The notes beneath the pieces are model-generated. The model saw only the letters and a list, made by a program, of their open reading frames with translations. It did not search any database and was not told the DNA's origin. Shown here in pieces: positions 48,224 through 58,907 of a stretch of DNA of 64,000 bases. Both the position numbers and the translations under genes were made by a program. Numbering within the stretch: the stretch's first letter is position 1; the number at the start of each line of letters is the position of its first letter. The stretch spans positions 54,483,712 through 54,547,711 of the forward strand of contig CM070576.1 of assembly GCA_036346355.1 (NCBI GenBank). Reading direction: 5' to 3'. The DNA comes from Rhipidocladum racemiflorum. Taxonomy: Eukaryota; Streptophyta; Magnoliopsida; Poales; Poaceae.

Positions 48224-49226
48224 ATGCTCGACCGCTTTCCCGTTGGCCTCTGCCGGTCTCGCGGTCTTCTACGGGGGAGTTGCCGCCGCGTCATATCCAC
48301 CTTGGCCGGTGGTGGCGGCGGGGAAGAGGGACAACTCGGGGAGTTCTTCCAGTACATGGTCCGGCTCCGTAACTACGAGCGCTCCGGCGTGCCGCGCTGG
48401 GCTGGGACCGACTCCGACGACGGCTTCGACCTCGACCGCATGCGTTGCCTCCTTCGCCGCCTCGACGACCCCCATACCCATTTCCCGGTTAGGTCCCACT
48501 GTCACCTCAACCCTCCTTAACACCAAAACCATACAGATTGCAACACAACTCATGAAGTAAAGCGATTAGCAAAGGAAGGATATGTAGTTTTGCTTGTGAT
48601 GGGACATTGGGGTGTATTCAGTTCAAGTGTTAGACACCCATCATTCAAGATGGAAAATGTTTTTTAATCTTCATGGAAACTGTGATGAATTCTAGGATGA
48701 AGCAGAGTGTTTGTCTTTATAGGCTATTCATATTGTCGGCACCAAGGGGAAAGGTTCAACTGCTGCATTCCTGTCCAATATCATGAGGGAGCAAGGTTAC
48801 AATGTGGGTTGCTATACGAGATGTTCTACCACATCACCGTGCTTGATTTATCAGTTGGTAGCTATTAGACAAAATTGTTCTGTTACTTGACACAATGGAG
48901 GATGTCGAGGGACTATAATCTTTTGATGTATCGCTTTCTTGGATGATGAGTTATGGTGTCAAAAATTTTACTTGCTGCGTGTAGGTTGTGGAATTAAAAT
49001 TATTGAATTCTGTTGATTTTTTTTCCAAGTATCATTCTGGATCGAGAAATTCTATAACGCTGCTTTCTATGCAGCCCACATCTTCTAACAATTCGGGAAC
49101 ACATTTCTGTTCGAAAATGTGGATGCCCTGTTTCAATTGCATTGTTGAGGGATCTTTTTGATCAGGCCAAGGGAAGCTATTGATGAATCGGTAGAATTAG
49201 AAAATAGAACCCTCACACACTTTGAG
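48224..49226 (+). pseudogene. Dihydrofolate synthetase partial copy A (exons 1-3)
   Basis: Exon 1 is 48224-48487, exon 2 is 48723-48820 and exon 3 is 49075-49226, the same exon sizes as the intact gene except that exon 3 has one extra G (AAGGGAAGC versus AAGGAAG), which shifts the frame. The exon 2 donor GT is changed to AT (CGAG|ATGTTC). Exons 4-10 are missing. The P-loop GTKGKGST is still encoded. It lacks both Helitrons found in the intact gene and the 58291-58770 promoter segment. Confidence 0.87.
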
Positions 49227-49487
49227 GTAGTTTTGTTTTTTAATTGCAAAGCTAGTTTTTTTGCTTGCCAAACCGATGCGATTTTTTTACATTTTTTTGT
49301 CCCCAAATGAGCGTCTCCAATGTCAATATACATGACAATAACATCCTTGCAAATCTGATGGTTGCTTTCTGCCTTAGAAAATATGGATAATGAATGCAAG
49401 ATGGAATCGACAAACTCTCATAACTGCTCCCATGGAGAAGTGCAATAAGATGCGATGCAAACTAATGAAAGAGAAAACATGCTCCAT

Positions 49488-50430
49488 GGCCTTATCGAAA
49501 AGATCCCTCAACAATCCAGCAGAAACAGGGCCTCCACATTTTCCAACGGAAATGCGTTCCCGAATTGTTAGAAGATGTGGGCTGCATAGAAAGCAGTGTT
49601 ATAGAATTTCTCGACCTAGAATGATACTTGGAAAAAAATCAACAGAACTTAATAATTTTAATTCCACAACCTACACGCAGCAAGTAAAAATTTTTACACC
49701 AGAACTCATCATCCAAGAAAGCGATACATCAAAATATTATAGTCCCTCAACATCCTCTATTGTGTCAAGTAACAGGACAGTTTTGTGTAACGGCTATCAA
49801 CTGATAAATCAAGCACGGTGATGTGATAGGATACCTGGTATAGCAACTCACATTGTAGCCTTGTTCCCTTATGATATTGGACAGGAATGAAGCAGTTGAA
49901 CCTTTCCCCTTGGTGCCGGCAATATGAACAGCCTGCAAAGACAAACACTCAGCTTCATCCTAGAATTCATGACACTGTCTCCATGAAGATTAAAAAACAT
50001 TTTTCATCTTGAATGATGGGTGTCTAACACTTGAACTGAATACGCCCCAATGCCCCATCACAGGCAAAACTACAGATCCTTCATTTGCTAATCGCTTTAC
50101 TTCATGAGTTGCGTTGCAATCTGTATGGTTTTGGTGTTAAGGAGGACCGAGGTGACGGTGGGACCTCATCGGGAAATGGGTATGGGGGTCACCGAGGTGG
50201 CGGAGGAGGCGACGCATACGACCAAGGTTGAAGCCGGCGTCGGAGTCGGTCCCGGCCCCGCGCGGCACGCCGGAGCGCTCGCAGTTACGGAGTCGATCCA
50301 TGTACTTGAGGAACTCCCCGAGCTGTCCCTCTTCCCCACCGCCACCAGCCACGGCGGATATGACGCGGCGGCAACTCCCCCGCAGAAGACCGCGAGGCCG
50401 GCAGAGGCTAATGGGAAAGCGGCCGAGCAT
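49488..50430 (-). pseudogene. Dihydrofolate synthetase partial copy B (exons 1-3, inverted)
   Basis: On minus, exon 1 is 50430-50170 (one glycine codon shorter than the intact gene), exon 2 is 49932-49835 and exon 3 is 49581-49488 (truncated). The exon 1 donor GT is changed to AT (CCCG|ATGAGG), while the exon 2 donor is normal. Exon 3 breaks off after GATAAGGCC and jumps to sequence that in the intact gene lies about 260 bp further on (60376). Exons 4-10 are absent. It is the mirror partner of copy A. Confidence 0.86.
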
Positions 50431-50606
50431 GCGGCACGGTCGTACTGCGGTCGCCGGGGCGGCGGGGGTTGCCGGAGGCCGTGTGGACGCCACCGTGTCG
50501 TCGTAAAGTCAGTTGGATTTCGGGTGTGCGAGAGCTGAAAGCTGGGGTTGTAATTAGTTCAATTTGATCTTATAAGGGGTTGTGTAAAAAGGAGTTGCTT
50601 TGGGTC

Positions 50607-50975
50607 TAGCGATGAAATGGGTCGGATACTTATGGATATAGCTCTTTTTGTGTTTTAATTCATATTTTTCTCGGAATCGAATACGGGTTAGCCGGATACG
50701 AATTCGGGATACATATATGTAACGGATTCGGGTTGGAAACGGATAATGCACGCATATATAAAGTAATATATGATGAATTAAACCGTATGAGTACATGACT
50801 ATAGTAGTAAGTTATATATCAATCAAACCTAATAAATGTCATGGAAAGAATATGCTACTTTAGGATCAATAGAACCATCTAATTGCCAATATAAATGGGC
50901 TAATATTGAAAAAAATGACGAAATGGCCTGGATGTTGCTGATATGCAAATAGAAAATATCCGGATAAGGTCCCAT
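50607..50975. mobile_element. hAT MITE at the right end of DHFS copy B
   Basis: It begins TAGCGATGAAATGGG with the flank TTTGGGTC (50599-50606), the inverse of the flank GACCCAAA of copy A. It continues through sequence that in the intact-gene locus is split by the large Helitron (55200-55382 and 58115-58290). This copy shows the uninterrupted site. The far end is truncated near 50975. Confidence 0.78.
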
Positions 50976-51055
50976 GCCGACCTAAATATTTATATATGAT
51001 GCTTGTTCACCTAAAAAACATCTTCACACATGCCTCAGCATATTTAGGTCGTTTA

Positions 51056-51550
51056 TATATGATGCTTGTTCACCTGCTGACTTTGAGGAAAATTGAAATG
51101 TGTTTCTTTCCAAGTACCAAACAAGCAGGAACTGGGATTGGTTGAACAGAATGTATAGAAAGCGGAGGTTGTGGGCTTCTGCTTTTTTGTCTGACAAGTA
51201 TTTTCTAGGCATGAGAACTAACCAACGGAGTGAGAGTGTAAATTCCCGTCTTCACAGGCATCTAGACTATTACATGTCTTTGGTTGATTTGATTGAACAC
51301 TACGAGGTCTGCATTTCTGGCATGCGTCAAAGAGAGGCCGAATTTGATTGTAAAGCATCACAAACTTGGCCAGTTGCTGTTACAGACTATAGAGAACTTG
51401 AAGAGGCCGTTGGACATCTTTTCAAGTATTCAAATTTTGATCTATTGCAGAAAGAGCTACAAAAGATAGATAGTTACTTGATGGTAGAGATAGATACATG
51501 GTTACTTCGAAGGAGAAAGAAGGACAAGCATTTTGTGTTGATTATTTTCT
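51056..51550 (+). pseudogene. FAR1/FRS (MULE-transposase-derived) gene fragment
   Basis: The frame reads YDACSPADFEEN, a stop where tryptophan is usual, then NVFLSKYQTSRNWDWLNRMY, RRLWASAFLSDKYFLGMRTN and QRSESVNSRLHRHLDYYMSL. This is the end of the MULE transposase core as found in FAR1-related sequence proteins. The DNA-binding FAR1 domain and the SWIM zinc finger are absent. A 24-bp piece of the start (TTTATATATGATGCTTGTTC) is directly repeated at about 50988 and 51052. It is a fragment, not a working gene. Confidence 0.75.
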
Positions 51551-51654
51551 TGGACCGAATTCTGTTATAAGGTGCAGCTGTCGAAAGATGTTGCGTGATG
51601 ATTTATTATATCAATTAAATTGTTACTGTGGTAGTCCCTTTAGAATGTAATTGC

Positions 51655-52652
51655 AGGTTAGCAATCCTATCCAGCATTGGGGGTTGGGGATTACTGAGTC
51701 CACCTTAGGTGCAGCACTGCAGAGTTTGACAGGGGCTCCAAGGTTACTTGCAGCAATAGCAAATGACGACATTCTTCCAGTTCTTAATTACTTTAAGGTT
51801 TCTGACGGGGCTGAACCTCACTCACCCACTATCACAATGTATTTCCTTCTGTGCTATTCCGGCGTGAACCTGTGTGCTTTCTGCTTGACCTCCTCGATGC
51901 TCCTAAGTTGGCGCCGCCCTCGATGGAAATTTCACCATTGGAGTCTTTCACTTGTTGGTGCATTGCTTTGTGTTGGTATGCCTCTTTACTCTCACCATTT
52001 ATTTTGTTATCATGATCTTCACCATGATGTGTAATAATTTTACGTAATATCAGTTTATGTATTTTGACATGTATAATTGAGTTATACATTACTTGATTCA
52101 AGACTTCTTTCACATGACTCAGGGAAGGGCTGATGTAATTCCAAAGGATTCAAAAATCCCTCTTTATTTGTCTTTCATTGTTTAATCTTAAATCTAATAT
52201 TATTCTAAGATCCCTCTGCTAGTTTAATTTCGTCCTTCTATGAGGATCTTTGAAAATATCCAAGTGTAGCTATATTTCTTAATTTCTTAAGCAGAAAACT
52301 GCACATGTACGACGGACTAAGTCATAAATGCTAAATTTCTCCTAATCTGTACTGACGTATTGTTTACCCTATATTTATTGTGGCAAACAGCTGATTAAAA
52401 TGCACCCTTGTGTTGTATTTATAATTGTGCCTTTTCACTTACATGGACCTCCCTCGATTTTCAGTGATCATGTTTTTGATCTCTTGGTCTTTTACTGTTG
52501 TCTCCCTTGCCCTTGCAAGCCTCATCTATTACTATGTGAGCGTAAAAGGTAAGGCTGGAGATTGGGGAGAATGGGTTCAAGAGTGCATGCTTTCAGTTGG
52601 CACTGCGAAGCCTCAGATCGCTAGGAGGTACGACTTTCTGCTTAGCAAGTAA
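51655..52652 (+). pseudogene. CCC1-type cation-chloride cotransporter fragment
   Basis: Pieces of two exons are seen. ITESTLGAALQSLTGAPRLL, AIANDDILPVLNYFKVSDGA and PSW/RPRWKFHHWSLSLVGALLCV (51687-51975) are characteristic of plant cation-chloride cotransporters (SLC12 family). VIMFLISWSFTVVSLALASL and IYYYVSVKGKAGDWGEW (about 52468-52578) form the next part. A deletion removes the sequence between EPH and PTITM, and a frameshift follows. It is a captured or decayed fragment of a membrane transporter gene. Confidence 0.8.
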
Positions 52653-52667
52653 ATAATCCTAATTGAA

Positions 52668-52822
52668 ATTAGAGAGGTGCTTCTATGCTTTCCCTCCTAA
52701 TACAAGTTGCACAAATCTCGAAGCAAACGAAGGGGTAAGTAATCCTCATCTACCCTTCATTCATGCTTTAATATTTGTGCAACTTTAAAAACGAAGAGCA
52801 TAGAAGCACCTCTCTTGAAACT
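52668..52822. repeat. Short foldback element (about 155 bp)
   Basis: AGAGAGGTGCTTCTATGCT at the left is matched in reverse by AGCATAGAAGCACCTCTCT at the right. Inner matching blocks include GTTGCACAAAT with its inverse. The hairpin arms are about 70 bp. It lies directly after the CCC1 fragment. It may be a small MITE; a hairpin RNA gene is possible but unsupported. Confidence 0.7.
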
Positions 52823-54310
52823 ATGCGTATTCCCATTTTTTGTAACGCTTACCATTCTTCTCACAGCAAACCAAGTTCATCCTAAGAATTGGTACCCTAT
52901 TCCTCTAATATTCTGCCGTCCTTGGGGTAAACTTCCAGAATATGTCCCTTGTCATCCAAAGCTTCCAGAAAATGTCCCTTGTCATCCAAAGCTTCCAGAA
53001 AATTTTGTCACATTTTTCACTTGATTAGATATAATATACTTTTGGAAGCTCTACCGCCATTTGGTTGTTGTACCATCATAGAAGAATGGAAAACCAGATT
53101 TTGTGCATGTTGTACCGACAAAGTCAGAAGCCCTCACCTTGATGAAGGCTACATTGACATGAGATACACGGGTTGTTGTGTGTCTTCATTCTTTTTCTGG
53201 ATTCAATGGATTCATATACTTCATTGTTACAAATTTGGTGGCCATGTTCTCTATACGTGACAATTTTACAAATGCAACGCTTCCTCTTTTTTTCCACTGA
53301 AACAGTAGCAGTAGTAATCATGTTTTCCAACCATTTGTATGCGGCTGCGAGAGACCGTGCAACCAGTTGGTGAAATAGGGAAACTAAACTAATGTAGCCA
53401 TGACCATGGCCTGTGATTAAACAATACTCACTCCGTTTTTTTTATAAGACGTATTTGTAGGGAGTTTTATCCTGCGCTGTTAACAGTTGTGAAACTTGAG
53501 TTTCTTTTCAATGGAACTGGGGCAGTTGATCTAAAAAGTATGTCGTAGGATTTAGATGGGTACACACACGGATGCTATTTACATAGGACCCTACCAGGTT
53601 TGGGGGCGTCAACGATTTGCTACTATGGAACTCAGATAGTCCAAACAACCAAGTACGAAAGCTCTGTACGAACATAAATCTTCTGTCCTGCAATTTAAAA
53701 GGTACATCCCAAATCGAAAATAACGAATCTACCTCTGGACTGAACAGACTGCACATCTGGATGCAGCTTACAGTAAACTTCATAGCTAGGGTACAACAAT
53801 GCCTTGTTGAAGGCTCTTAATTATCATGGGTGCAAGGTCTTCGTCGAAGCCGGGCTGCTGCTTGAGCATCCTTTCCGGTTGCACACCTCACGGAAGGGGT
53901 AGTTCCAACTTCCAGGTTGTTGCACTCACTCTCATGTGAACTGAGTGGCGAAGGGACATACTTGAGATAATCTCTGAGTGCTTTGCAGTCGCTTCTCAAA
54001 GTAAAAGTACGTTGGAGTTGTTACATAATCGATTATACATTTCTGAAATCTTTGGGTACTCACGCGTTGTGCACCAACCAAGCAAGGGTTTTCTGAAATC
54101 AATTACAACTTGAACGTAAAACCGGACACTGTGCTGTTAATTCACATAAAAAAAAGCTTGAGAAATACGAAACCTTGGTGGTCAGTGAGGGAACTGGCCT
54201 CTTCAGCCGGTCGAGCAGCCACCCAAGAATTGTTCGATCCCATCTTGCATCAACATTTTTTTGGATCCGGCCGCCAATCCAAAAAAAAGCAGTCGCCTCT
54301 CGAATGACGA
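52823..54310. other. Unassigned sequence with decayed gene and MITE pieces
   Basis: AATGTCCCTTGTCATCCAAAG and close variants repeat in tandem at about 52938-53000. A Stowaway-like edge (ACTCACTCCGTTTTTTTTAT) is at about 53428. The minus-strand stretch at 53817-53999 looks coding (YLKYVPSPLSSHESECNN) but I cannot name it. No complete gene is seen. Confidence 0.4.
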
Positions 54311-54359
54311 CATGTGGAAGAATGGCATGTTGTGGCGATCGGCCATGATGTGGGGGCTA

Positions 54360-54730
54360 ATTCTCTTGAGGAATTGCTAATTCGTTTTTTACTCTTTTTG
54401 AACGATTTTTTTGCTTTTTTTAAATCAAAACTTTAAGTTTTTGGAATTTAAATTTTTTAGAGGCGAAACTTTTTGATCTAATTTTTTTCGAGGAGAAATT
54501 TCTAATTTTAAAGTTTTTTATTTAATTTTTTTAGTTGAAATTTTCAGATTTGGAATTTTTTCGACTTGAATTTTAAATCGGAACTTTTTGAACAAAATGT
54601 TTTTTAATCAAAATTTTTCGAACCAAAAGCTTTTGAATCGAAAATTTTATGAGTTGAAGCTTTTCGATTTGAAAATTTTTGAATTGAAACTTTTTTATTT
54701 GAAACTTTTTGAGCGGAATGTTAGGCCACA
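54360..54730. repeat. Degenerate AT-rich tandem array (GAAACTTTTTGA-type units)
   Basis: About 18-20 imperfect units of roughly 18-22 bp built on AAA(A)CTTTTTGAATTG and its shifted forms fill the stretch. Such arrays occur inside some grass MITEs and Mutator-like elements. No ends were found. Confidence 0.65.
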
Positions 54731-55382
54731 TAAAATCTGAAACCTAACATCTCTCGTCGGCTCATCGCATTCTCGATTCGCACCCCTCACACCTAAAAGT
54801 TAGGCTATCAAATACTAAACCTCTTCAGTTTAATCGTTCAGCCATACGACTCAGCCGAAAGCTATCTCTCAAAAAAGCTACTGACATGCCAAACGAGACC
54901 TATATTACTTGCCGCACACTGCTTTCCTTAATCTTAACCACTTATACTTGATCGAACAGTTAGGAGCGACCTAAATAGAGATGAAAACGGGACCGGATAT
55001 TCCCGCCTGATCTGGGACCGGATTTGACTATTCGGCCGGATTCGGGTCGAGATTCGGATACTTGAATCCGGATACGAGATCGGATACAGAGCAGCCAATA
55101 TCCGGTAAATACGGGACGGGATCCGGATATTCGGATATTCAGATATCTCCTATTCGAATATTCGGATCGGATATCCGGATATTTTCTATTCAGATATCAA
55201 CAATATCCAGGCCATTTCGTCATTTTCTCTCTCAATATTAGCCCATTTATATTGACAATTAGATGGTTCTATTGATCCTAAAGTAGCATATTCTTTCAAT
55301 AACATTTATTAGGTTTGATTTATATATAACTTACTACTATAGTCATGTACTCATACGGTTTAATTCATCATACATTACTTTA

Positions 55383-58114
55383 CTAGTAGATGCCCGTGCG
55401 TTGCAACGGAATTTCAAAAGAGAATAATACATAACTATAATGCAGAATCCTAAACCATACAATAAATCAATTTTCTGTAACACACATATCAAGCAAAACA
55501 TATCTTTGTAAACTAGTAAATAAATCGAATCATCTATATTAAGTTGTCCTACAGATTTACAACAACAAGTTAGCAAACCAATAGTAACTCACGTACTGGG
55601 CAATAATAACTCACGTACTGGGCTTTGGGCTCCTACTGTTCTGGCCCAAAAACGTACTGGCAGACTCACCATCACCACCAACTCATTCTTCTATGGGTCG
55701 TTGGTTGCTCTTCTCAACTCACCTGGGGTCAGAGGAGTGAGCCAGCCGCGTGGGAGCTGCCGAGTAGATGCAAAGAGATGCTGTTTGCTGATTGCATGAG
55801 CCGATGCAGCCGGCAAGAGATGCCGCTTCGTTGATTGTATGAAGCAGTGTTAACAAAAGAACGTGTTTGGTTGGTTGCATGAATGTTTATATATATCATC
55901 TCCTCAGATATCCTGTGATATCACCGTATTTAAATTACATTTATTGTAGTATTTACAAATTAGCCCCAAACGAAACAAAAACAAACACAGGGCGGCTAGA
56001 ATACAAGTCCCATCAAACTCATGCAAAACCGAAATCGGGGGTTCCATTGTCAATTTCGATCTTCTCCTTTTGAGTGAAGGATACTTAGATCTAAGGGGTG
56101 CTTACATTCACACAAATGCTACCAAGCCCTTCTCCTAGCACCCACCAAACTAGCGTTACAATCAAAACACTCTAGATCACCGGCGGAACATCATAAGAGC
56201 ATATTGACAGAACATTGAACTAAACTCCTTGTATCCGCTCATCGGCTCTTCTTTGTGTTCACTGCAGGAGAATTCCTGCTCCGGAAATCATCTTCAACAA
56301 ATTCACAAGGGACCGCAACCTGTCCCACACACTAACGCCGTAGAGGGTTTCAACAAGCAACTCCTGGAATTCAAATCCATTCTCGGAGACAGGATACTGC
56401 AAAAATGATCAGAAGCTGAATATCAGAACCACCACAAGTAAATCGTGATAGCTAGACTATTTATCTGGGAAATAGTAGACCTGAAGAGGTTTCGGGATTA
56501 TTGTTTTAACATATGGCCACCATCTATCTTCTATAACTGCCTTAACAAGGCAGCAAGCCCGCAAGCCTTCGACACCAGCAAATCTCCCAAATCCATTGTC
56601 TTTAACTCCACCAAATGGCAAAGACTGCAGTGAGAAATAGAACTAAGCCTACTTGCACTGGCAGGATGACAGAAAGCAATGAAGAAACAATATAGGCCTA
56701 CCACAATACGATGAATATAACGCTATATACTACAAGATATGTGTGTGTGCACCACAAGGAATTTTTTATAATTAAAGCTTATGATCCTGGTGTTATGCTT
56801 CAGTTTTGTGTCGACTATTACGATGGGCAGAACACAAACTAGATAGTGGTACTTACTTGACACATAGAACTTGAAGCAAAATCATTTATTGCTGCAACAC
56901 CACAGTGCAGTTGGGATGCTATTTTGATGGCACACTTCTTGTTGCCAGAAAACACAGCACAACCCAGACCATATTTTGAGTCATTAGCAAGTTTGATAAC
57001 CTCTTCATCAGAGCTGAATTTCATGATTGGTAGAATTGGTCCAAATGCCTGTTGATCAGCAAGGAGCAGTGGTAAGAATAACATCATTAGTACGAAAGGA
57101 AATCATCCATTTTCTCCAGCCTACCTCTTCTTGCATATTTTTCATTGTATGGTTAACATTAACCAGAACAGTTGGAGGAAAGAATTGATCAACTGCGTTT
57201 CAATTGTCAGTGAGTTGATTCTTAATGCCGTCATAATCCCCAATTAACTACAGAATTACCATCAATCAAGTCAATTTTCACAACACCTGTAGTGCATTGC
57301 TCAAGTATCAAATAGAAGAGAGGACCACCAATTAATCGCAGAACATGCAAATACATGCATAGCTGAAAATTAAACCTTGTAGGCATATCAACAAACATCT
57401 TGCATGCACTAGGAATCCAACCACCTCAACTAAACTTGTGCTTGAGAGCTCACCACATGGAGAAGGCAAGAGGGGTGGGGAAGGGCGCCACCGGAAGGGC
57501 CCGGGCCCGGGCGGGGGTGGGCAGCGCGCCGGCGGGGCGGACGCCGGGGGTGGCGCTGCTGCTGGGGGGGGACGGCCGGAGGACGTCGGGCACGGGGGAC
57601 GGCCAGGAAGACGCCGGGCACAGGGAGGATGGCCGGGACGGCGTCGAGCCGAGGGAGGAGCAGGGAGGCGGCGTACCGGGTGGAGGGGTTGGAGGGGCTA
57701 GAGAGGCACAGGGGCGGTGCGCCGGCCGGGAGGCGCTGCCGTGAGCGACACACCCCAGAGCCTCAGCTCCTCCAGGCGCGTTGGAGACTGGCGAAGAAGC
57801 GCCGAGCGCCGGGTGTGGAGGCGTGGGGAGAGAGCCATGTGAGAGGAGGCGTGGGGGAGATGATTTCCCAACCAGGCGCGTGGGGGAGAAGGATCCGGAG
57901 AGAACAACCCTGTGCGAGCGAGCGCATCTGCGGAGCCAGGCCCGCCGGAAACGCCCAAAATTTCTGTTTCTGCGGGGCCTGGCTCTGGACGAAGTTTGCA
58001 TCTGCAGGGCATGGCCCAGTCGCCGGATGCAGTCAACCAAACAATAGAATGTTGCATCTACAGAGTCACTTCTCTCCAGATGCAGCCAACCAAACAGGCC
58101 AATAATAGTTAAGA
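55383..58114 (-). mobile_element. Helitron, 2732 bp, minus strand, carrying ALDH22A1 exons
   Basis: On the minus strand it starts TCTTAACTATTATTGG at 58114 and ends GCACGGGCATCTACTAG at 55383, with the 3' stem CCGTTGCAACGCACGG just before the end. It sits between host A (55382) and T (58115), as Helitrons do. Copy B (50750-50765) shows the uninterrupted site. No Rep/helicase is present, so it is non-autonomous. Its 5' part (57430-58000) is a GC-rich fragment I cannot identify; its 3' part holds ALDH22A1 exons. Confidence 0.9.
56259..57192 (-). pseudogene. ALDH22A1: ALDH22A1 gene fragment (last four exons) captured in the Helitron
   Basis: On minus, the exons are 57192-57125 (DQFFPPTVLVNVNHTMKNMQ), 57048-56857 (AFGPILPIMKFSSDEEV to FASSSMCQ), 56624-56481 (SLPFGGVKDNGFGRFAGVEG to PKPLQ) and 56396-56259 (YPVSENGFEFQELLVETLYG to the stop). 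All splice sites look usable, phases fit and no stop interrupts. This is the C-terminal quarter of the plant ALDH22A1 family of aldehyde dehydrogenases. The NAD-binding and catalytic cysteine regions are missing, so no enzyme is made. It lies in Helitron sense orientation. Confidence 0.86.
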
Positions 58115-58290
58115 TATATGAGTGCATTATCCGTACACCTTTATTTGTTTCTGACCCGAATCCGTTACATATCCGTCCTGTATCCATATCCCGAATTCGT
58201 ATTTGTATCCGGCTAACCCGTATTCGATTCCGAATCCGAAAAAAATATAAATTAAAATACGAAAAGAACTATATCAATGCGCATCCGCTA

Positions 58291-58907
58291 GACAGATCTG
58301 CAGTTCTTCGACGACGGCCCGTGAATCGCCGACAAATCGAGAGCTCGAGAGGCATCTAGATTCTCCGCCGCTTCTCCCCTCGCCCACCTCACCTTCGGCC
58401 GGTGTCGGCGTGCCGCGCCAGCCTCACCTTGCCGAACAGGCGAACAGCTGCTGCGCCACTTCTCCCCTCGCTGCCTTCCGCGCTCCGCCCCCTTCGACAG
58501 CGCCGCGTCGCCTAGCCTTCTCCCTCGCCCCTGCGCGAGCTCGCGCTTACCCTCCCAGGCGACTCCGCCGCTTCTCCCCTCGCTGCCTCCGCCCCCTTCG
58601 ACCGCGTCGCCTTGTAATATATAAGAGAAGGGGAGCGAAAGCGTCCTTACCGTGCCTTTCTTCGAATCCGCAGTCCGCAGCTGCACCACCAATCGCCTCC
58701 TCTCCCAGTCTCCCCGCCGCCGCCATCCTCTTCTAGGGTTCCGGTTCCATGCGATCTCGCCGCGGCTGTGGCAAGTTCAACTAATTACAACCCCAGTTTT
58801 CAGCTCTCCCACACCCGAAATCCAACCGACTTTCCAACGACACAGTGGCGTCCGCACACCCTCCGGCAACCCCCGCCGCCCCGGCGACCGCAGTACTGCC
58901 GTGCCGC
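58291..58907 (+). promoter_or_regulatory. Promoter and 5' leader of DHFS
   Basis: A TATA-like AATATATAAG is at 58616-58625, about 285 bp before the ATG. The segment 58291-58770 is GC-rich, with a repeated block (TTCTCCCCTCGCTGCCT with CCGCCCCCTTCGAC, at about 58460 and 58570). It is absent from copies A and B, where 65-75 bp of other sequence (CAACCCCTTATAAGATC) joins the MITE to the leader. Homology among all three copies resumes at about 58771. Confidence 0.6.

Larger units (their letters stand above)
47868..50980. repeat. Large inverted repeat of the DHFS 5' region (arms about 1.57 and 1.54 kb)
   Basis: The left arm (47868-49437, plus) and right arm (49438-about 50980, minus) each contain the hAT MITE end, the 5' leader, exons 1-2 and all or part of exon 3 of dihydrofolate synthetase. 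They meet at about 49437/49438 with no spacer other than a stretch present in only one arm (49438-49487). CCATGGAG-type sequence lies at the junction and at the edge of a deletion in the right arm. Either strand read across the centre would fold into a long hairpin. Confidence 0.85.
54976..58290. mobile_element. hAT MITE upstream of DHFS, split by a Helitron
   Basis: The left end is TAGAGATGAAAACGGG with flank GACCTAAA (54968-54975). The right part (58115-58290) matches the MITE ends of copies A and B but has lost a few bases at its terminus. Removing the Helitron (55383-58114) restores a MITE of about 580 bp, packed with GGATA/TATCC repeats. Confidence 0.8.

Noticed and set aside
50137..50538. 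Treating DHFS copies A and B as functional genes
   Set aside because: Both lack exons 4-10, have a mutated splice donor, and copy A has a frameshift in exon 3.
57430..58187. Frames of up to 245 residues in the Helitron 5' part
   Set aside because: The GC-rich sequence is open on both strands and has no recognisable domain. At most it is an unidentified captured fragment.
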